Position numbers and translations under genes: made by a program. Shown in pieces: positions 1 through 9,088 of a stretch of DNA of 35,484 nucleotides; the stretch's first letter is position 1; each line of letters starts with the position of its first letter. Source of the DNA: an uncultured Scytonema sp. (GTDB lineage: Bacteria > Cyanobacteriota > Cyanobacteriia > Cyanobacteriales > Nostocaceae); assembly GCA_937873135.1 (NCBI GenBank), contig CALMVQ010000061.1:1-35484 (forward strand), written 5' to 3'. The notes below the pieces were generated by a model. The model was given only the letters and a program-made list of their open reading frames with translations. It ran no database searches and was not told where the DNA came from.

Positions 1-337
1 TTACTAGCTTGGCATTATCCTATCAATTTGGCACGTTAAGTACGCAAGAGCCAGAAAGTCACGCCCGAAACAACCTTGAGGAGACATCAATACGCCGTCG
101 TTCGGCAAACGTATTGAGCCGCGCGTACCTGAGTAGTCAGGATATTAAGACTGAAAGGTCTTAAGAATCTCCATTCCTTTAGGACGGAGAGTGTCAAGGC
201 TGCCTAATTTGAGCGGGTAGGACTGTTTGAGCCAGTCAAAGCTCCTTTGGGGCAAAATAACGTTGCTACGGGGTCTTCTAGACCCCGTAGCAACAACAGT
301 TTAGAATCCACGTTTTTCAAAGCGTGGAGAGTTCAAA
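1..337 (+). mobile_element. 3' end of an IS200/IS605 (TnpB/IS1341-type) element, with omega-RNA-like structured region
   Basis: There is no tnpB reading frame here, but two right-end-style hairpins are visible: AATCTCC...GGAGAGTGTCAA (about 168-203) and AATCCACG...CGTGGAGAGTTCAA (about 304-336). The layout GAATC + stem + GGAG(A)GT(G)TCAA is typical of IS605-family right ends. Upstream are further stems (CAATACG/CGTATTG around 95-117; CCTGA/TCAGG around 128-141; AAGAC/GTCTT around 148-163), as expected for the 3' noncoding RNA of TnpB elements. The element runs off the left edge of the window, so the tnpB gene, if any, is not seen. The family is inferred from end structure only. Confidence 0.5.
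262..294. repeat. 33-bp perfect palindrome (15-bp stem, 3-nt loop)
   Basis: GTTGCTACGGGGTCT and its exact reverse complement AGACCCCGTAGCAAC are separated by only TCT. It lies between the two right-end hairpins of the IS605-like element and 120 bp before the hydrolase gene. It could act as a terminator for transcription leaving the element, although no T-run follows, or it could be an insertion of its own. Confidence 0.6.
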
Positions 338-415
338 TAACGATAGTTGTCCCGAATTCTGCTATCAGGTATACTCATACTTGCTGAAAGTATACTTAGA
401 TAAAGAGTAATTTCT

Positions 416-1498
416 ATGATGACTTTAAAAGCATTGTCAGTAGCTGCTGGTACAGCATTAATTGTTTGCGGTATAGGAAAAACCGTTGCAGCTGCAAGCA
501 TCACAGATACTCCGTTATTTGAGAATGTGAGTAGCTACAGTACTACAATTTCCGCGTCGGATGACTTGGCTGATATCTACTATCCGAACCCCTCGAACCT
601 AAAAACAGGCAACTACTCGTTTCCCATTGCTTTGTTATTGCAAGGTGCAAATGTAGATAAATCCAATTACACAAATTTTGCCAGTACAGTAGCTCGTTAC
701 GGATTTGTGGTCGTTGTACCAAATCACCCAAAGTCTTTACCAGAATTCAATTTTACAGGTCTACTACCTGAAACCTCAGAAATAGATGCTGTTCTGACAC
801 AATTAGTAGCAGAAAACTCAAATCCGGCTTCACCTGTTGCTGGTGTTGTGAATACAGAAAAACTAGGTTTGTTAGGTCACTCCCAAGGATCTGCTGTTGG
901 ACTATCTGCGATCGCAAACCTTTGTGTGCCTATATTATGTGAAGGCTCCTTCAACCGACCTAATGAACTCTTAGCAGGAGCATTCTTTGGTGCAAATTTA
1001 CGTAACTTTGAGACTCAACAGTACATTCCCATCAACAATTCAGGCATTCCCATTGCTCTATTGCAAGGAACAATAGATAACGTAGCTCTTCCTCAAAGAG
1101 CCAAGGCAACCTACGATAATATTCAGACCCCTCCTAAAGCTTTCATTAGTATCATAGGTGCTAACCACTTTGGTATTACAAATACTAACAACCCAGCAGG
1201 TGCACTACCAGACACAAACACACCAACTATACCTCAAGATGTAGCAGTAGAAACTGTCGCGCGTTGGAGTGGATTGTTTCTGCGTGCTAGTATTCTTAAT
1301 GATCAAAATGCATTTGATTACGTATATTCTACAGGTGATGCTCTAGATCCAAACGTTAGCGTGATTAGTCAAGCCAAACCTGTTCCTGAAGCATCTTATA
1401 CATTAGGTTTAGTGGTGCTAAGTGTTGGTGGTGCTATATTGAGAGTGAAGAAACATAAACAAGAAGTTCAAGTTAACCGCAATCGTAAAGTTGCTTGA
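416..1498 (+). CDS. Secreted alpha/beta hydrolase with PEP-CTERM-like tail
   Basis: A 360-residue protein. The first ~27 residues form a signal peptide (hydrophobic run ending TVAAAS). The core is an alpha/beta hydrolase of the chlorophyllase/PET-hydrolase-like type: LLLQGANVD near residue 75 suggests the oxyanion strand, GHSQG carries the nucleophile Ser156, QGTIDN supplies the likely acidic residue, and GANHFG the catalytic His. The C-terminus (VPEASYTLGL, hydrophobic stretch, then RVKKHK) resembles a PEP-CTERM sorting signal, so the product is probably exported and anchored or processed by an exosortase-like system. Two adjacent ATGs (416, 419) are possible starts; the preceding AAAGAG is a weak ribosome site. 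The substrate cannot be told from sequence; an ester or lipid is likely. Confidence 0.8.
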   Translation: MMTLKALSVAAGTALIVCGIGKTVAAASITDTPLFENVSSYSTTISASDDLADIYYPNPSNLKTGNYSFPIALLLQGANVDKSNYTNFASTVARYGFVVVVPNHPKSLPEFNFTGLLPETSEIDAVLTQLVAENSNPASPVAGVVNTEKLGLLGHSQGSAVGLSAIANLCVPILCEGSFNRPNELLAGAFFGANLRNFETQQYIPINNSGIPIALLQGTIDNVALPQRAKATYDNIQTPPKAFISIIGANHFGITNTNNPAGALPDTNTPTIPQDVAVETVARWSGLFLRASILNDQNAFDYVYSTGDALDPNVSVISQAKPVPEASYTLGLVVLSVGGAILRVKKHKQEVQVNRNRKVA

Positions 1499-1789
1499 CA
1501 CTCCCCCTATCCATTACCCGGATCTCTCTTAACATTTGTGAAAACAATCACTCACGTTTTTATATTACCCTGATTCTTGCGTCGCTTATTCTCAATAAAA
1601 ATGAATTTTTAGCGACAAGAATCATGGGAAGTTTATCAAGTATGCTTCATACCTTAGTTTTTAAGATGCAGGCGACATCTGGGTTCCAAGATTGTAAAAA
1701 AAAGATGTGATTTTATGGATAGCCCAAACTTGGGAGAGGGACAGAGTGTATGGGAGACAACTGAGAACCGCTATAGGTCAATCATGAGA
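1499..1789. other. Intergenic, no gene recognised
   Basis: AT-rich spacer between two convergent genes. A 71-codon frame runs through it but has no ribosome site or recognisable features. It contains the motif CCCAAACTTGGGAGAGGG (about 1724-1741), which recurs near 12748-12770 as part of CTCTCCCAAACTTGGGAGAG and is probably a short dispersed repeat. No convincing terminator was seen. Confidence 0.5.
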
Positions 1790-2767
1790 TTACTCAAGGA
1801 ACGGGCTTAGGAGAACTCCCCCGCGAAACTGGTTGTCATTAAGCCTGCGGTCGAGCTTGAGTGGGGAGCTTTTACCGAGATTGCGATCAAAGATGTTGCC
1901 GTAGTTGCCGACCGCTGTGAGAACGCGACGCTGCCAGTCTTGATCGAGACCTAGCTCAGGTGCTGTGATCGGCATTGCATTAGCGCCACCTGCGTACCAT
2001 CGCGTTTCCGGCCTCTGTGCGCTAACGAGCGTGTTCACAGTCCATGCGACGAGTGCGGACCATTGCGCGTCCTCGGTTCCGGTCGCAGCTATCACCGGGA
2101 AGGTTATCAATGGCTCCGGGAGAATGCGGCTTGACAATTTATTCACCCCTGGGTCGAGGCGGATCGTTGCGAGGGTTGTGATCTCGCCAGCAACTGCATG
2201 GCAATTCTGCACGTTGTAGGTGTCGATCATCTCCCCATCTTCGGAAAACGGTCGGCGGTACCAGTTTCGATGGAGCGCACCGAAGTACGCCTCAAGGCTC
2301 CGATCAACCGAGCTACCGATCATGAAGCAAATGGTGTCCTTAGCTAAGTCACCAAGGTGGTGCGCTGCCGAGGTAGACGCCACCATCACCCCATGGGATT
2401 CCAGAAAGACTGCGGGACCGGGTACCAACTTACCTGCCAGCTTTTGCTCGTTGATTTCAGAGCCTGTCAGGAAGAAGACGTCGTCCTGGTTGTTGCGCAC
2501 GGCGTCGAAGTCCTTCTTTGTCTCGTACTCATGATATTCGATTTTGTCCGGCGATCTGAGCACTGCGGTGGCAATCGCACGGCATACATCCACATTGAGA
2601 CCTGTCCAGTGACCGTGGTCGTCGGCACTTGCGAGTCCCGGTCGCTCGACGCTGCCGCAGCGAACCACACCACGCGTCTTCACGCGTTCGACAACGGAAC
2701 CCGCTTGAGCGACGGAGATTGAGCTGTAGACACCGAACAGGGTTAGCAAGACCAACAGCAAGCGCAT
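1790..2767 (-). CDS. Periplasmic amino-acid-type solute-binding protein (AapJ-like), orphan
   Basis: A 325-residue protein with signal peptide MRLLLVLLTLFGVYSSIS...AQA. The mature start (VVERVKTRGVVRCG), the following GLNVDVCRAIATAV and the later GEMIDTYNVQNC pattern are typical of family 3 solute-binding proteins such as the general L-amino acid binding protein AapJ/BztA. AGGAG lies about 9 nt before the ATG. No permease or ATPase gene is next to it, so it is either an orphan receptor or a captured gene. The coding sequence is clearly richer in G and C than most of the window, like the next minus-strand gene, which suggests transfer from a proteobacterium-like source. Which amino acid it binds is unknown. 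Confidence 0.8.
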   Translation of the reverse strand: MRLLLVLLTLFGVYSSISVAQAGSVVERVKTRGVVRCGSVERPGLASADDHGHWTGLNVDVCRAIATAVLRSPDKIEYHEYETKKDFDAVRNNQDDVFFLTGSEINEQKLAGKLVPGPAVFLESHGVMVASTSAAHHLGDLAKDTICFMIGSSVDRSLEAYFGALHRNWYRRPFSEDGEMIDTYNVQNCHAVAGEITTLATIRLDPGVNKLSSRILPEPLITFPVIAATGTEDAQWSALVAWTVNTLVSAQRPETRWYAGGANAMPITAPELGLDQDWQRRVLTAVGNYGNIFDRNLGKSSPLKLDRRLNDNQFRGGVLLSPFLE

Positions 2768-2828
2768 AAATTTTATTCTCCTAAGAAAATGTCGAACAAT
2801 AGGGATATTAAAATCGTCTGAAAGCGAT

Positions 2829-3079
2829 GGATAGGGCGCACCCCACTGACAAGGGTAGGTTTTTCACAATTGGGTTGAGGCAAGACTTGAGGGATGAGAA
2901 GACAGGCAGACAAGGAAGATTGTTCAATGAAAAAATAGGCTCAAGAGGCAGTTTGTTGGTCTGGTGCCGAACCATGGTAGGTTCGGTTTTCCGGACTTGT
3001 TTAATTTCCTACCTTGTCATCCAAGTCTTGCCAACACCCAATAGTAAAAAACCTACCCCTGTGAGGGTGCACCCCATCC
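2829..3079. mobile_element. MITE of 251 bp with long imperfect terminal inverted repeats
   Basis: The left end GGATAGGGCGCACCCC and the right end GGGTGCACCCCATCC are inverted copies of each other. The similarity continues inward for about 65 bp, sharing GGGTAGGTTTTT, ATTGGGT and GGCAAGACTTG. There is no transposase frame inside. It sits between the binding-protein gene and the phosphoesterase gene and ends 13 bp from the phosphoesterase stop codon. The central GCCGAACC...GGTTCGG is an extra small hairpin. Confidence 0.75.
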
Positions 3080-3092
3080 GTTCTTCTAACTT

Positions 3093-5249
3093 TTATGGGT
3101 TGGCCGCCGGGTAGGTGCTTGGCAGGGGGTTGAAGCCCTTAGGGATGTTGTTGACAATCCTCTGGCGCTGGTCCTCGGGAGTGACTCCGATCGCTCGGCA
3201 ACCTTGTCCACCATAATGTGGTAGAGTGTTCACAACGCTGTCTGGAATCATCGCAAACGAAGCAGGCAGCAGAGGTGAGATGCCAAGCAGGCGCTTGGGA
3301 TCGAAGCCTGAGAGTAGACTGTCGGTGATTGGCGAGTTGATGTCGCGCGGACCGAGGTACTTCTGCTCGAACCCAGGAGGTCCGAACTGGTTGAACTGTG
3401 GGGAGTTGCCAGCTGCGAGCGCCTGCGCCTCATCAGGCAGGCTGGCAAGCGCGGGCAGACCAAAGATCGCATTGATTGTCTGGATCACTGAGTTGTGATC
3501 ACCCTCAGCGTGGGAGACAGCATGTGTCCGCGCGTAGGGCGAAATTAGGAGCAGGGGCACGCGGACGCCACGGGAGAGTGGCAGCCCATCAGGACCATAG
3601 GATAAGATACGCGGCGGAACGTGGTCGTAAAAGCCATCCGACTCGTCGTAGGTGATGATAATTGCACTTTGCGCCCAAAGCTTCGGATTTGACGCGATCG
3701 CATTGATCGCACGAGCCGCCATCCCCTCGCTGAGTTGGCGATCGCTGTAGCCTGGGTGGTCATCGTCGCCTGCCTTCGCCGCATTAATCGCAGCTATCTC
3801 ATCCTGAGGCGTGTTGGGGTTGGTGATCGGCGGCTTCAGCCCCTGTAGGTTTGTGTAGCCACCCCGGATGTAGAAGACACCGCCTTTCGGCAGGGAATTA
3901 TTAGCTGTATCCGTGAAGAAGTCACTAAGCCCGCGCAGGTTCTTGCTTATTTGCGGTGTATTGGCGACATAGCCGAAATACTGTGCACCGTTGTGATGGC
4001 TGACATAGGAATTGTGCGAGGCGACACCGTTCGTGTCTGTTGGCTCAAGATCATAGCCTTCCTGATACCAGCGCCAGTTGACTGGCTTGATCCCGAGGTT
4101 CTGGATGAAGGGGATGTCCTGCTGAATATCGGGCAGATCGAACGCAGGGTTCTTGTTGGTCGCCAGGATCGCCTCAATGTTGTTCCCCTGGAAGGTAAGC
4201 GGTAAGCTGGCGAAGGTCAGGTTCGAGGAGATGTTATTGTCGGCGTAGCTCTCCTTCGCGCCGGCTGGCTGCCTGTTGTCAGTCGTCTGGTCGAACTGAG
4301 AGCCGTAGAAGGGCTGCGGGTCGTTGACTAACGGTGGAGCCTGCGTTGTACCGCTATGGCTACCTACAGTGTAGGATTGACCGTCTGTGCCGTGCTTGAC
4401 CCACTGCGTTTCACCCGACTGTCCAGCGATCATCGCCACTGCATTCGGGGTAGAAGGCGTATCCTCAGTCGCGAAGATATTATCGAACATCGTGAAGCGA
4501 CTGCCCCACTTCCAGAAAAATGGAATGGTGTCGCAGTCGATGTGCGACATCACGAGGTTTGCGTACTGCGTGCCCTGAGAGATGTTGGCGGCTCCGCCTC
4601 TCGACGCAAAGCGCGTGTACTCGTCAAAAGCAAACTGATCCATCTGTGCCTCGTTGTTCACAACGTGGATCTTGGACGCGAGACCGGTGTGCGAGTGGTC
4701 AACACTGTCAACGACGTTAGCATTCTGATCGGGACCGATCCGGAATGGCTGAACCGAGATGTTCATGCCGTTGACATCCTTGTATGTCTGGGTAAAGCCC
4801 GGCGTCTGCTCTGGGGAACGAGGCTTCCGACCATCAGAGTAGAGTCCGTTGACACCAGGGAAAGTACCGTACTCGTTATCGAACGAGTGGTTCTCGTTAA
4901 AGATTACGAAAACGTACTTGATTCGATTCCGTAACAATTGCGCGAGCACCTTCGGGGGCAAATTGGGTTCCTTAGCCGGATCGTTGATGTATCGTGCAAC
5001 CTCAGGTACGGCGTCAGGCTGAGTCGTCACTGTCGGGGGCTGCCGTAAAGATTCGTTCGTGGTTGACGAGCCAGCGAACGCGACCGGGACAATGGAGGCT
5101 TGTAGCAGGGTGGCTGCCATAGCTAAGGCAAGACGGGAGTTTATCAATCGTCTTAAAGCATATCTCCTGGATAAATTTGCTCCAGTTAATCCTGACAAGA
5201 CACCCATTGATGCACTCTCAAACCATTTTTTACGCAATTTGCGACTCAT
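3093..5249 (-). CDS. Secreted phosphoesterase (acid phosphatase AcpA / phospholipase C family)
   Basis: 718 residues from the ATG at 5249, which follows AAGAAG; an in-frame upstream start at 5312 would add 21 residues. A long N-terminal leader contains a hydrophobic segment (LALAMAATLLQASIVPVAFA, about residues 39-58), so the protein is exported. The motif NENHSFDNEYGTFPG near residue 118 is the metal/nucleophile signature of the PF04185 phosphoesterase family; HIDCDTIPFFW, TYDESDGFYDHVPP and HAEGDHNSVI continue the active-site blocks. It should release phosphate from organic esters. It lies divergent to phoD across a probable Pho box. The body is GC-rich whereas the first ~50 codons are AT-rich like the host, suggesting an acquired gene fused to a local 5' end. 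Confidence 0.85.
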   Translation of the reverse strand: MSRKLRKKWFESASMGVLSGLTGANLSRRYALRRLINSRLALAMAATLLQASIVPVAFAGSSTTNESLRQPPTVTTQPDAVPEVARYINDPAKEPNLPPKVLAQLLRNRIKYVFVIFNENHSFDNEYGTFPGVNGLYSDGRKPRSPEQTPGFTQTYKDVNGMNISVQPFRIGPDQNANVVDSVDHSHTGLASKIHVVNNEAQMDQFAFDEYTRFASRGGAANISQGTQYANLVMSHIDCDTIPFFWKWGSRFTMFDNIFATEDTPSTPNAVAMIAGQSGETQWVKHGTDGQSYTVGSHSGTTQAPPLVNDPQPFYGSQFDQTTDNRQPAGAKESYADNNISSNLTFASLPLTFQGNNIEAILATNKNPAFDLPDIQQDIPFIQNLGIKPVNWRWYQEGYDLEPTDTNGVASHNSYVSHHNGAQYFGYVANTPQISKNLRGLSDFFTDTANNSLPKGGVFYIRGGYTNLQGLKPPITNPNTPQDEIAAINAAKAGDDDHPGYSDRQLSEGMAARAINAIASNPKLWAQSAIIITYDESDGFYDHVPPRILSYGPDGLPLSRGVRVPLLLISPYARTHAVSHAEGDHNSVIQTINAIFGLPALASLPDEAQALAAGNSPQFNQFGPPGFEQKYLGPRDINSPITDSLLSGFDPKRLLGISPLLPASFAMIPDSVVNTLPHYGGQGCRAIGVTPEDQRQRIVNNIPKGFNPLPSTYPAANP

Positions 5250-5478
5250 ATTCTTCTTGTTTAAGATTAAAGTTTTTAATTGGTAAACACTGATAACAAA
5301 GTTTATTTTCAAACCTATTAGTTAAGTAAAAGATAAGAGAAGGTTATTACTTCTCTATAAAAAATTAAATAATATTGGCTTCATCCCATGAAGTTGCACA
5401 GTCAATCTAGTGTCATATCAGCGGTTCGGACTGTCTCCCTGCCACCTCTACTGAAAACAATCGCTTTGCCTAAAGAGC

Positions 5479-5519
5479 CTTAACCCAAGCTTTATATGTT
5501 CTAAACTTACAGTTAACTT
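5479..5519. promoter_or_regulatory. Probable Pho box (four 8-bp repeats every 11 bp)
   Basis: CTTAACCC (5479), CTTTATAT (5490), CTAAACTT (5501) and GTTAACTT (5512) follow each other with exact 11-bp spacing. They match the cyanobacterial Pho-box repeat YTTAAYYT at 7, 6, 7 and 7 of 8 positions. The site is 230 bp before the phosphoesterase start and 354 bp before phoD, so it could serve both divergent genes through the SphR/PhoB response regulator. Binding is inferred. Confidence 0.65.
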
Positions 5520-5872
5520 AAGTCTTATAGTATTCTTCTGTTGATTGCATATATCTTTAAGGCAACTTATTTATTGACAGCTTTAGACAGGTATCGTCCG
5601 TAGAAAGGTTAGGCAATTTCCAATTGTGAATATTGTTTCAAGCAAAGCTATGTTTCGTTATTTCAGGTTAGCACTGCTGCCATGAACTGTTTTCGCTTTG
5701 GCACTTCTTATGGCTACCCTATTCACAGTGAAAACTTTCACAGGTTTTTTTGCAATTGTCATCGGATAATGAGGTACATATTAGCACATACGTACCATAA
5801 TGTCAAAAATTAATTTTGGTCATTGGCGGATTTTGTGTGCTAGTCGCTCAACTTTTTTAGAGGAGGAACTAT

Positions 5873-7465
5873 ATGCAGCGGTTTGATTACAAGCAGTTAC
5901 TTTCTACACCGACTGGAAGGCGGCGCTTTTTGATTGGTGCTGGAGCAATGACCGGTTTGGCGGTAGCAACCCAATTTTCCCGTCGCGTCATTGCTCAGCC
6001 TAGTTTTTCTGATTATCCCTTTAAGCTTGGTGTCGCTTCTGGCGATCCGTTACCAAGAAGTGTTGTGCTGTGGACGCGGCTAGCTCCTGACCCTTTGAAC
6101 GGGGGCGGAATGCCAGAGCAAAACGTTTTAGTTCAGTGGCGAATTGCTGCGAACCAAAGCATGAGTAAGGTAGTCAGAAGTGGCACGGCGATTGCTGTTC
6201 CCGAATGGGGTCATTCTGTCCACATAGATGTTCAAGGGCTAGAGCCGGGGCGAGATTACTGGTACCAGTTTAAGGTGGGTAGCGAAGTCAGTCCCATTGG
6301 GCGGACTCGTACTGCTCCCAATCGCGGCGATCGCCTAAATAAGTTTCGCTTCGCCTTTGCTTCCTGTTCCAACTATGAGCAAGGTTACTACGCTGCTTAC
6401 AAATACATGGCACAGGATGATTTAGACGTGGTGGTTTTCTTGGGGGACTACATCTATGAAGGAGCTTCCAATCAAAATGCTCTTCGACCTCATGAGGGGA
6501 ACGGTGAGCCAGTTACGCTCTTAGGGTACCGCAACCGTTACGCTCAGTACAAGAGCGATCCTGACTTGCAAGCCGCTCACGCAGCTTTCCCTTGGATTGT
6601 TACCCCAGACGATCACGAAGTCGATAATAATTGGGCAGGTGGAATTCCACAAGATCCGGAACTACAGTCACCCGAAGCATTTTTACAACGTCTAGCCGCC
6701 GCTTACCAAGCTTACTACGAACATATGCCTCTGCGGGAATTATCCCAACCACAAGGCTCGAGTATCCAGCTCTACCGGAAATTAACCTTTGGTGACCTAG
6801 TTGAGTTCGATGTGCTCGATACGCGTCAATTCCGCACTGATCAGCCGTGTAATGACGGCATTAAACCGCGTTGCGCTGAAGCCTTTGACCCCAATGCCAC
6901 CTTAACTGGCACTCCTCAGGAAAAATGGTTGTTCCACAATCTGAAAAACTCTTCGGCACGCTGGAATGTCATTGCTCAGCAAATTGTCTTTACTCAGGTT
7001 GACTGGACAGCAGGACCAGACACAACATACAACCTTGATGCTTGGGATGGCTATGTTGCCGCTCGGCAGCGAATCCTTAACTTCCTCAGCCAGAATCAAC
7101 CCGCTAACCCAATTGTCATTAGTGGCGATAGCCATGCCAGCTGGGTCAGTGACTTGAAGGCGGACTACAATAACCCTGACTCGGCTATTGTCGGCACGGA
7201 ATTTGCAGGTACCTCAATTACTACTAGCTTTACCGCCAGCGCTCGAATTGAAGCGGCTTTACCAGAGAGTCCTTGGATTAAGTATTTTAATGGTAGACAA
7301 CGGGGCTACGTTCGCTGTTCTCTGAGTCCGCAACTGTGCCAAGCTGACTATCGTCTCCTCTCTCCATCTCCGGAGTCAGGTCCCACAGTATCTAACCGCG
7401 ATACTCCTATAACCACAGCCGCATCTTTTGAACTTCCCAATCGGGGGGTAGTAGAGCCTACATAA
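5873..7465 (+). CDS. phoD: Alkaline phosphatase D (PhoD family), Tat-exported
   Basis: 530 residues, preceded by a strong GAGGAGG ribosome site. The N-terminus has a twin-arginine signal (GRRRFLIGAG, residues 15-24) ending near VIAQP. An N-terminal beta domain with GVASGDP and VLWTRLAP is followed by the PhoD catalytic core: FAFASCSNYEQG, FLGDYIYEG, TPDDHEVDNNW and VISGDSHASWV, supplying Ca/Fe-binding Asp, Asn and His residues. PhoD hydrolyses phosphate mono- and diesters in the periplasm or outside the cell under phosphate limitation. It is divergent from another exported phosphoesterase across a probable Pho box, which supports induction by phosphate starvation. A 39-bp relic of its 3' end recurs at 11331-11369. 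Confidence 0.93.
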   Translation: MQRFDYKQLLSTPTGRRRFLIGAGAMTGLAVATQFSRRVIAQPSFSDYPFKLGVASGDPLPRSVVLWTRLAPDPLNGGGMPEQNVLVQWRIAANQSMSKVVRSGTAIAVPEWGHSVHIDVQGLEPGRDYWYQFKVGSEVSPIGRTRTAPNRGDRLNKFRFAFASCSNYEQGYYAAYKYMAQDDLDVVVFLGDYIYEGASNQNALRPHEGNGEPVTLLGYRNRYAQYKSDPDLQAAHAAFPWIVTPDDHEVDNNWAGGIPQDPELQSPEAFLQRLAAAYQAYYEHMPLRELSQPQGSSIQLYRKLTFGDLVEFDVLDTRQFRTDQPCNDGIKPRCAEAFDPNATLTGTPQEKWLFHNLKNSSARWNVIAQQIVFTQVDWTAGPDTTYNLDAWDGYVAARQRILNFLSQNQPANPIVISGDSHASWVSDLKADYNNPDSAIVGTEFAGTSITTSFTASARIEAALPESPWIKYFNGRQRGYVRCSLSPQLCQADYRLLSPSPESGPTVSNRDTPITTAASFELPNRGVVEPT

Positions 7466-7582
7466 ATTGCCGTTGAGTAGGAAACGATGCTGTTGGGATC
7501 AGCCTGCAATATGGTTCGATTAGGAAGATCATCTATAGTAGATCTATGGGACTTCCAAAAAAAATAATGATGAGAGTGCTAG

Positions 7583-7624
7583 GGCAGTCATTAGTATTCT
7601 TCTTACCAATGACTAATGACTGCC
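7583..7624. terminator. 13-bp perfect inverted repeat after phoD
   Basis: GGCAGTCATTAGT (7583-7595) and ACTAATGACTGCC (7612-7624) form a perfect 13-bp stem with a 16-nt loop, about 120 bp after the phoD stop. There is no clear T-run, so it is either a factor-assisted terminator or a small palindromic repeat. Confidence 0.5.
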
Positions 7625-7818
7625 TCCATATTGGACAGAGCGGGGAGTGTCAATCTTGATGAACTGAGTATTGCGCGTGTCTGAAAAATAGTTATAATAA
7701 CTAGTTGGGTAGTTTAATTTGACGCTCAGTGTCTTGAAGCTACGTACACGCCCACAAGTTGCCTTTGGCATCGCTTAAAAGCGGGAGTGATCGCGTGATC
7801 ACGTGGGTAGGTTATCAG

Positions 7819-8961
7819 TTAATTTCGACGCATTGATGACAGTTCTATTGTACGCTTGCTGAGCCGAGGTTTGTTCCAATATCGATACCAGTACATTAGA
7901 AAGCCAGTGAGAAACAGAATCAGTGGTGCAAGTCCTACGAAGACGTAGAGTATGCGCGTTGGTAATCCACCGAAAGTACCATAGTGCAGAGGACTAAAGG
8001 AGTTGAGGACGCGATCGCCTAAAGACATCTTTAAAGCATTATCAACTCGCAAAACATCACCCGTGTAAGAGTCGAGATAAACATTACTATTCCCATAGTC
8101 CACTTTTTCCTGCGGTAGCTTCATGTGAATTTTTAGAGCATCTTCTGGTAACGTGGGAAAATCAATGTTTTTGGTAATAGCACTAGGTAAGGCAGCAGAA
8201 GCAATTTTCAGTTGTTGTGTTAGTCCTAAAGTCGATTTACCAGGAATTGGCTTGGATAGTGGCTTGGATGGTTTTGGAGTAAATGTCACAGCGTAAACAA
8301 TCGGCTGATCCAAGCTGAAGTTCCAGCAAAAGCCCGTAAAGCCGGTAAAGAATAAAAAAACCACAGTAATAATGCCAGCCACTTTGTGAATGTCAAAGTT
8401 CGCCCTCTGTCTATTCGCATCAAGCTTAATTTTGAAGCCGGCAATTAGCTTACGCCAACCAGGCCAGAGAAGTAAACCTGTGATGGTGAGGACACACATT
8501 AGAAAGGCAGCAATGCCAACAATTACAGTTCCAGTTTTGCCTGCCATCAGGCTGTAGTGCAGTTTAAGGATCATACCTTTTAGAGTTTGATCCCATATAC
8601 GCTCACCGATAATTTTGCCTGTATAGGGGTTGACAAAAACTTGTGTCAATTGCTTATCAGTTGATAACAAGTCCCCTTCGTAGGGAGAAGAAGGAGTATC
8701 TGGCAAATAAATACGAGAAAGATGGAGATCCCCTCGTGCCGCATACTGAGCCTCAATTGTATTCACCACAGATTCTGGGGATACCTGCACCTGTTGGGGT
8801 GTAATGCATCCATACTGTTGCGTAATCATAAAGTTGTCAAACTCTTGCTCGAACACTAACAAGCTACCTGTTAATCCAATGACAATTAGCAACAGTCCAA
8901 CAAAAAAACCGATATATTGGTGCAGGTAAAAAAAGATGTCACGTAGTTTTTTGCGGTTCAT
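7819..8961 (-). CDS. PepSY-associated transmembrane protein (PiuB-like)
   Basis: 380 residues from the ATG at 8961; a GTG at 8970 is also in frame. The N-terminal LHQYIGFFVGLLLIVIGLTG is membrane segment 1. A PepSY-type periplasmic region follows (VFVNPYTGKIIGERIW), then LHYSLMAGK with a second membrane segment, FDIHKVAGIITVVFLFF as the third, another PepSY stretch (VYLDSYTGDVLRVD), and a C-terminal segment after FSPLHYGTFGG. The conserved His pattern is that of the PF03929 family, often encoded with TonB-dependent siderophore receptors and thought to act in ferric siderophore reduction or uptake. A broken TonB receptor lies upstream at 11926-12563 on the same strand, consistent with a former iron-uptake operon. 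A relic of its 5' end recurs at 33925-34055. Confidence 0.85.
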   Translation of the reverse strand: MNRKKLRDIFFYLHQYIGFFVGLLLIVIGLTGSLLVFEQEFDNFMITQQYGCITPQQVQVSPESVVNTIEAQYAARGDLHLSRIYLPDTPSSPYEGDLLSTDKQLTQVFVNPYTGKIIGERIWDQTLKGMILKLHYSLMAGKTGTVIVGIAAFLMCVLTITGLLLWPGWRKLIAGFKIKLDANRQRANFDIHKVAGIITVVFLFFTGFTGFCWNFSLDQPIVYAVTFTPKPSKPLSKPIPGKSTLGLTQQLKIASAALPSAITKNIDFPTLPEDALKIHMKLPQEKVDYGNSNVYLDSYTGDVLRVDNALKMSLGDRVLNSFSPLHYGTFGGLPTRILYVFVGLAPLILFLTGFLMYWYRYWNKPRLSKRTIELSSMRRN

Positions 8962-9088
8962 AATCGCCACTTTACAAGTTAAATTTTTACCTCCCTCAAC
9001 CCTCTCAATTTATTGGGGGGTTGAATTAGATCTCTCCAAAAGTAGGCACGACTTGAGCTGCAGGGGTGTTTGGTTGTGTTGGCGACTG

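Noticed and set aside
4356-4934. 192-codon plus-strand frame
   Set aside because: Antisense to the phosphoesterase, whose motifs are unmistakable; the long frame is a by-product of GC-rich coding DNA.
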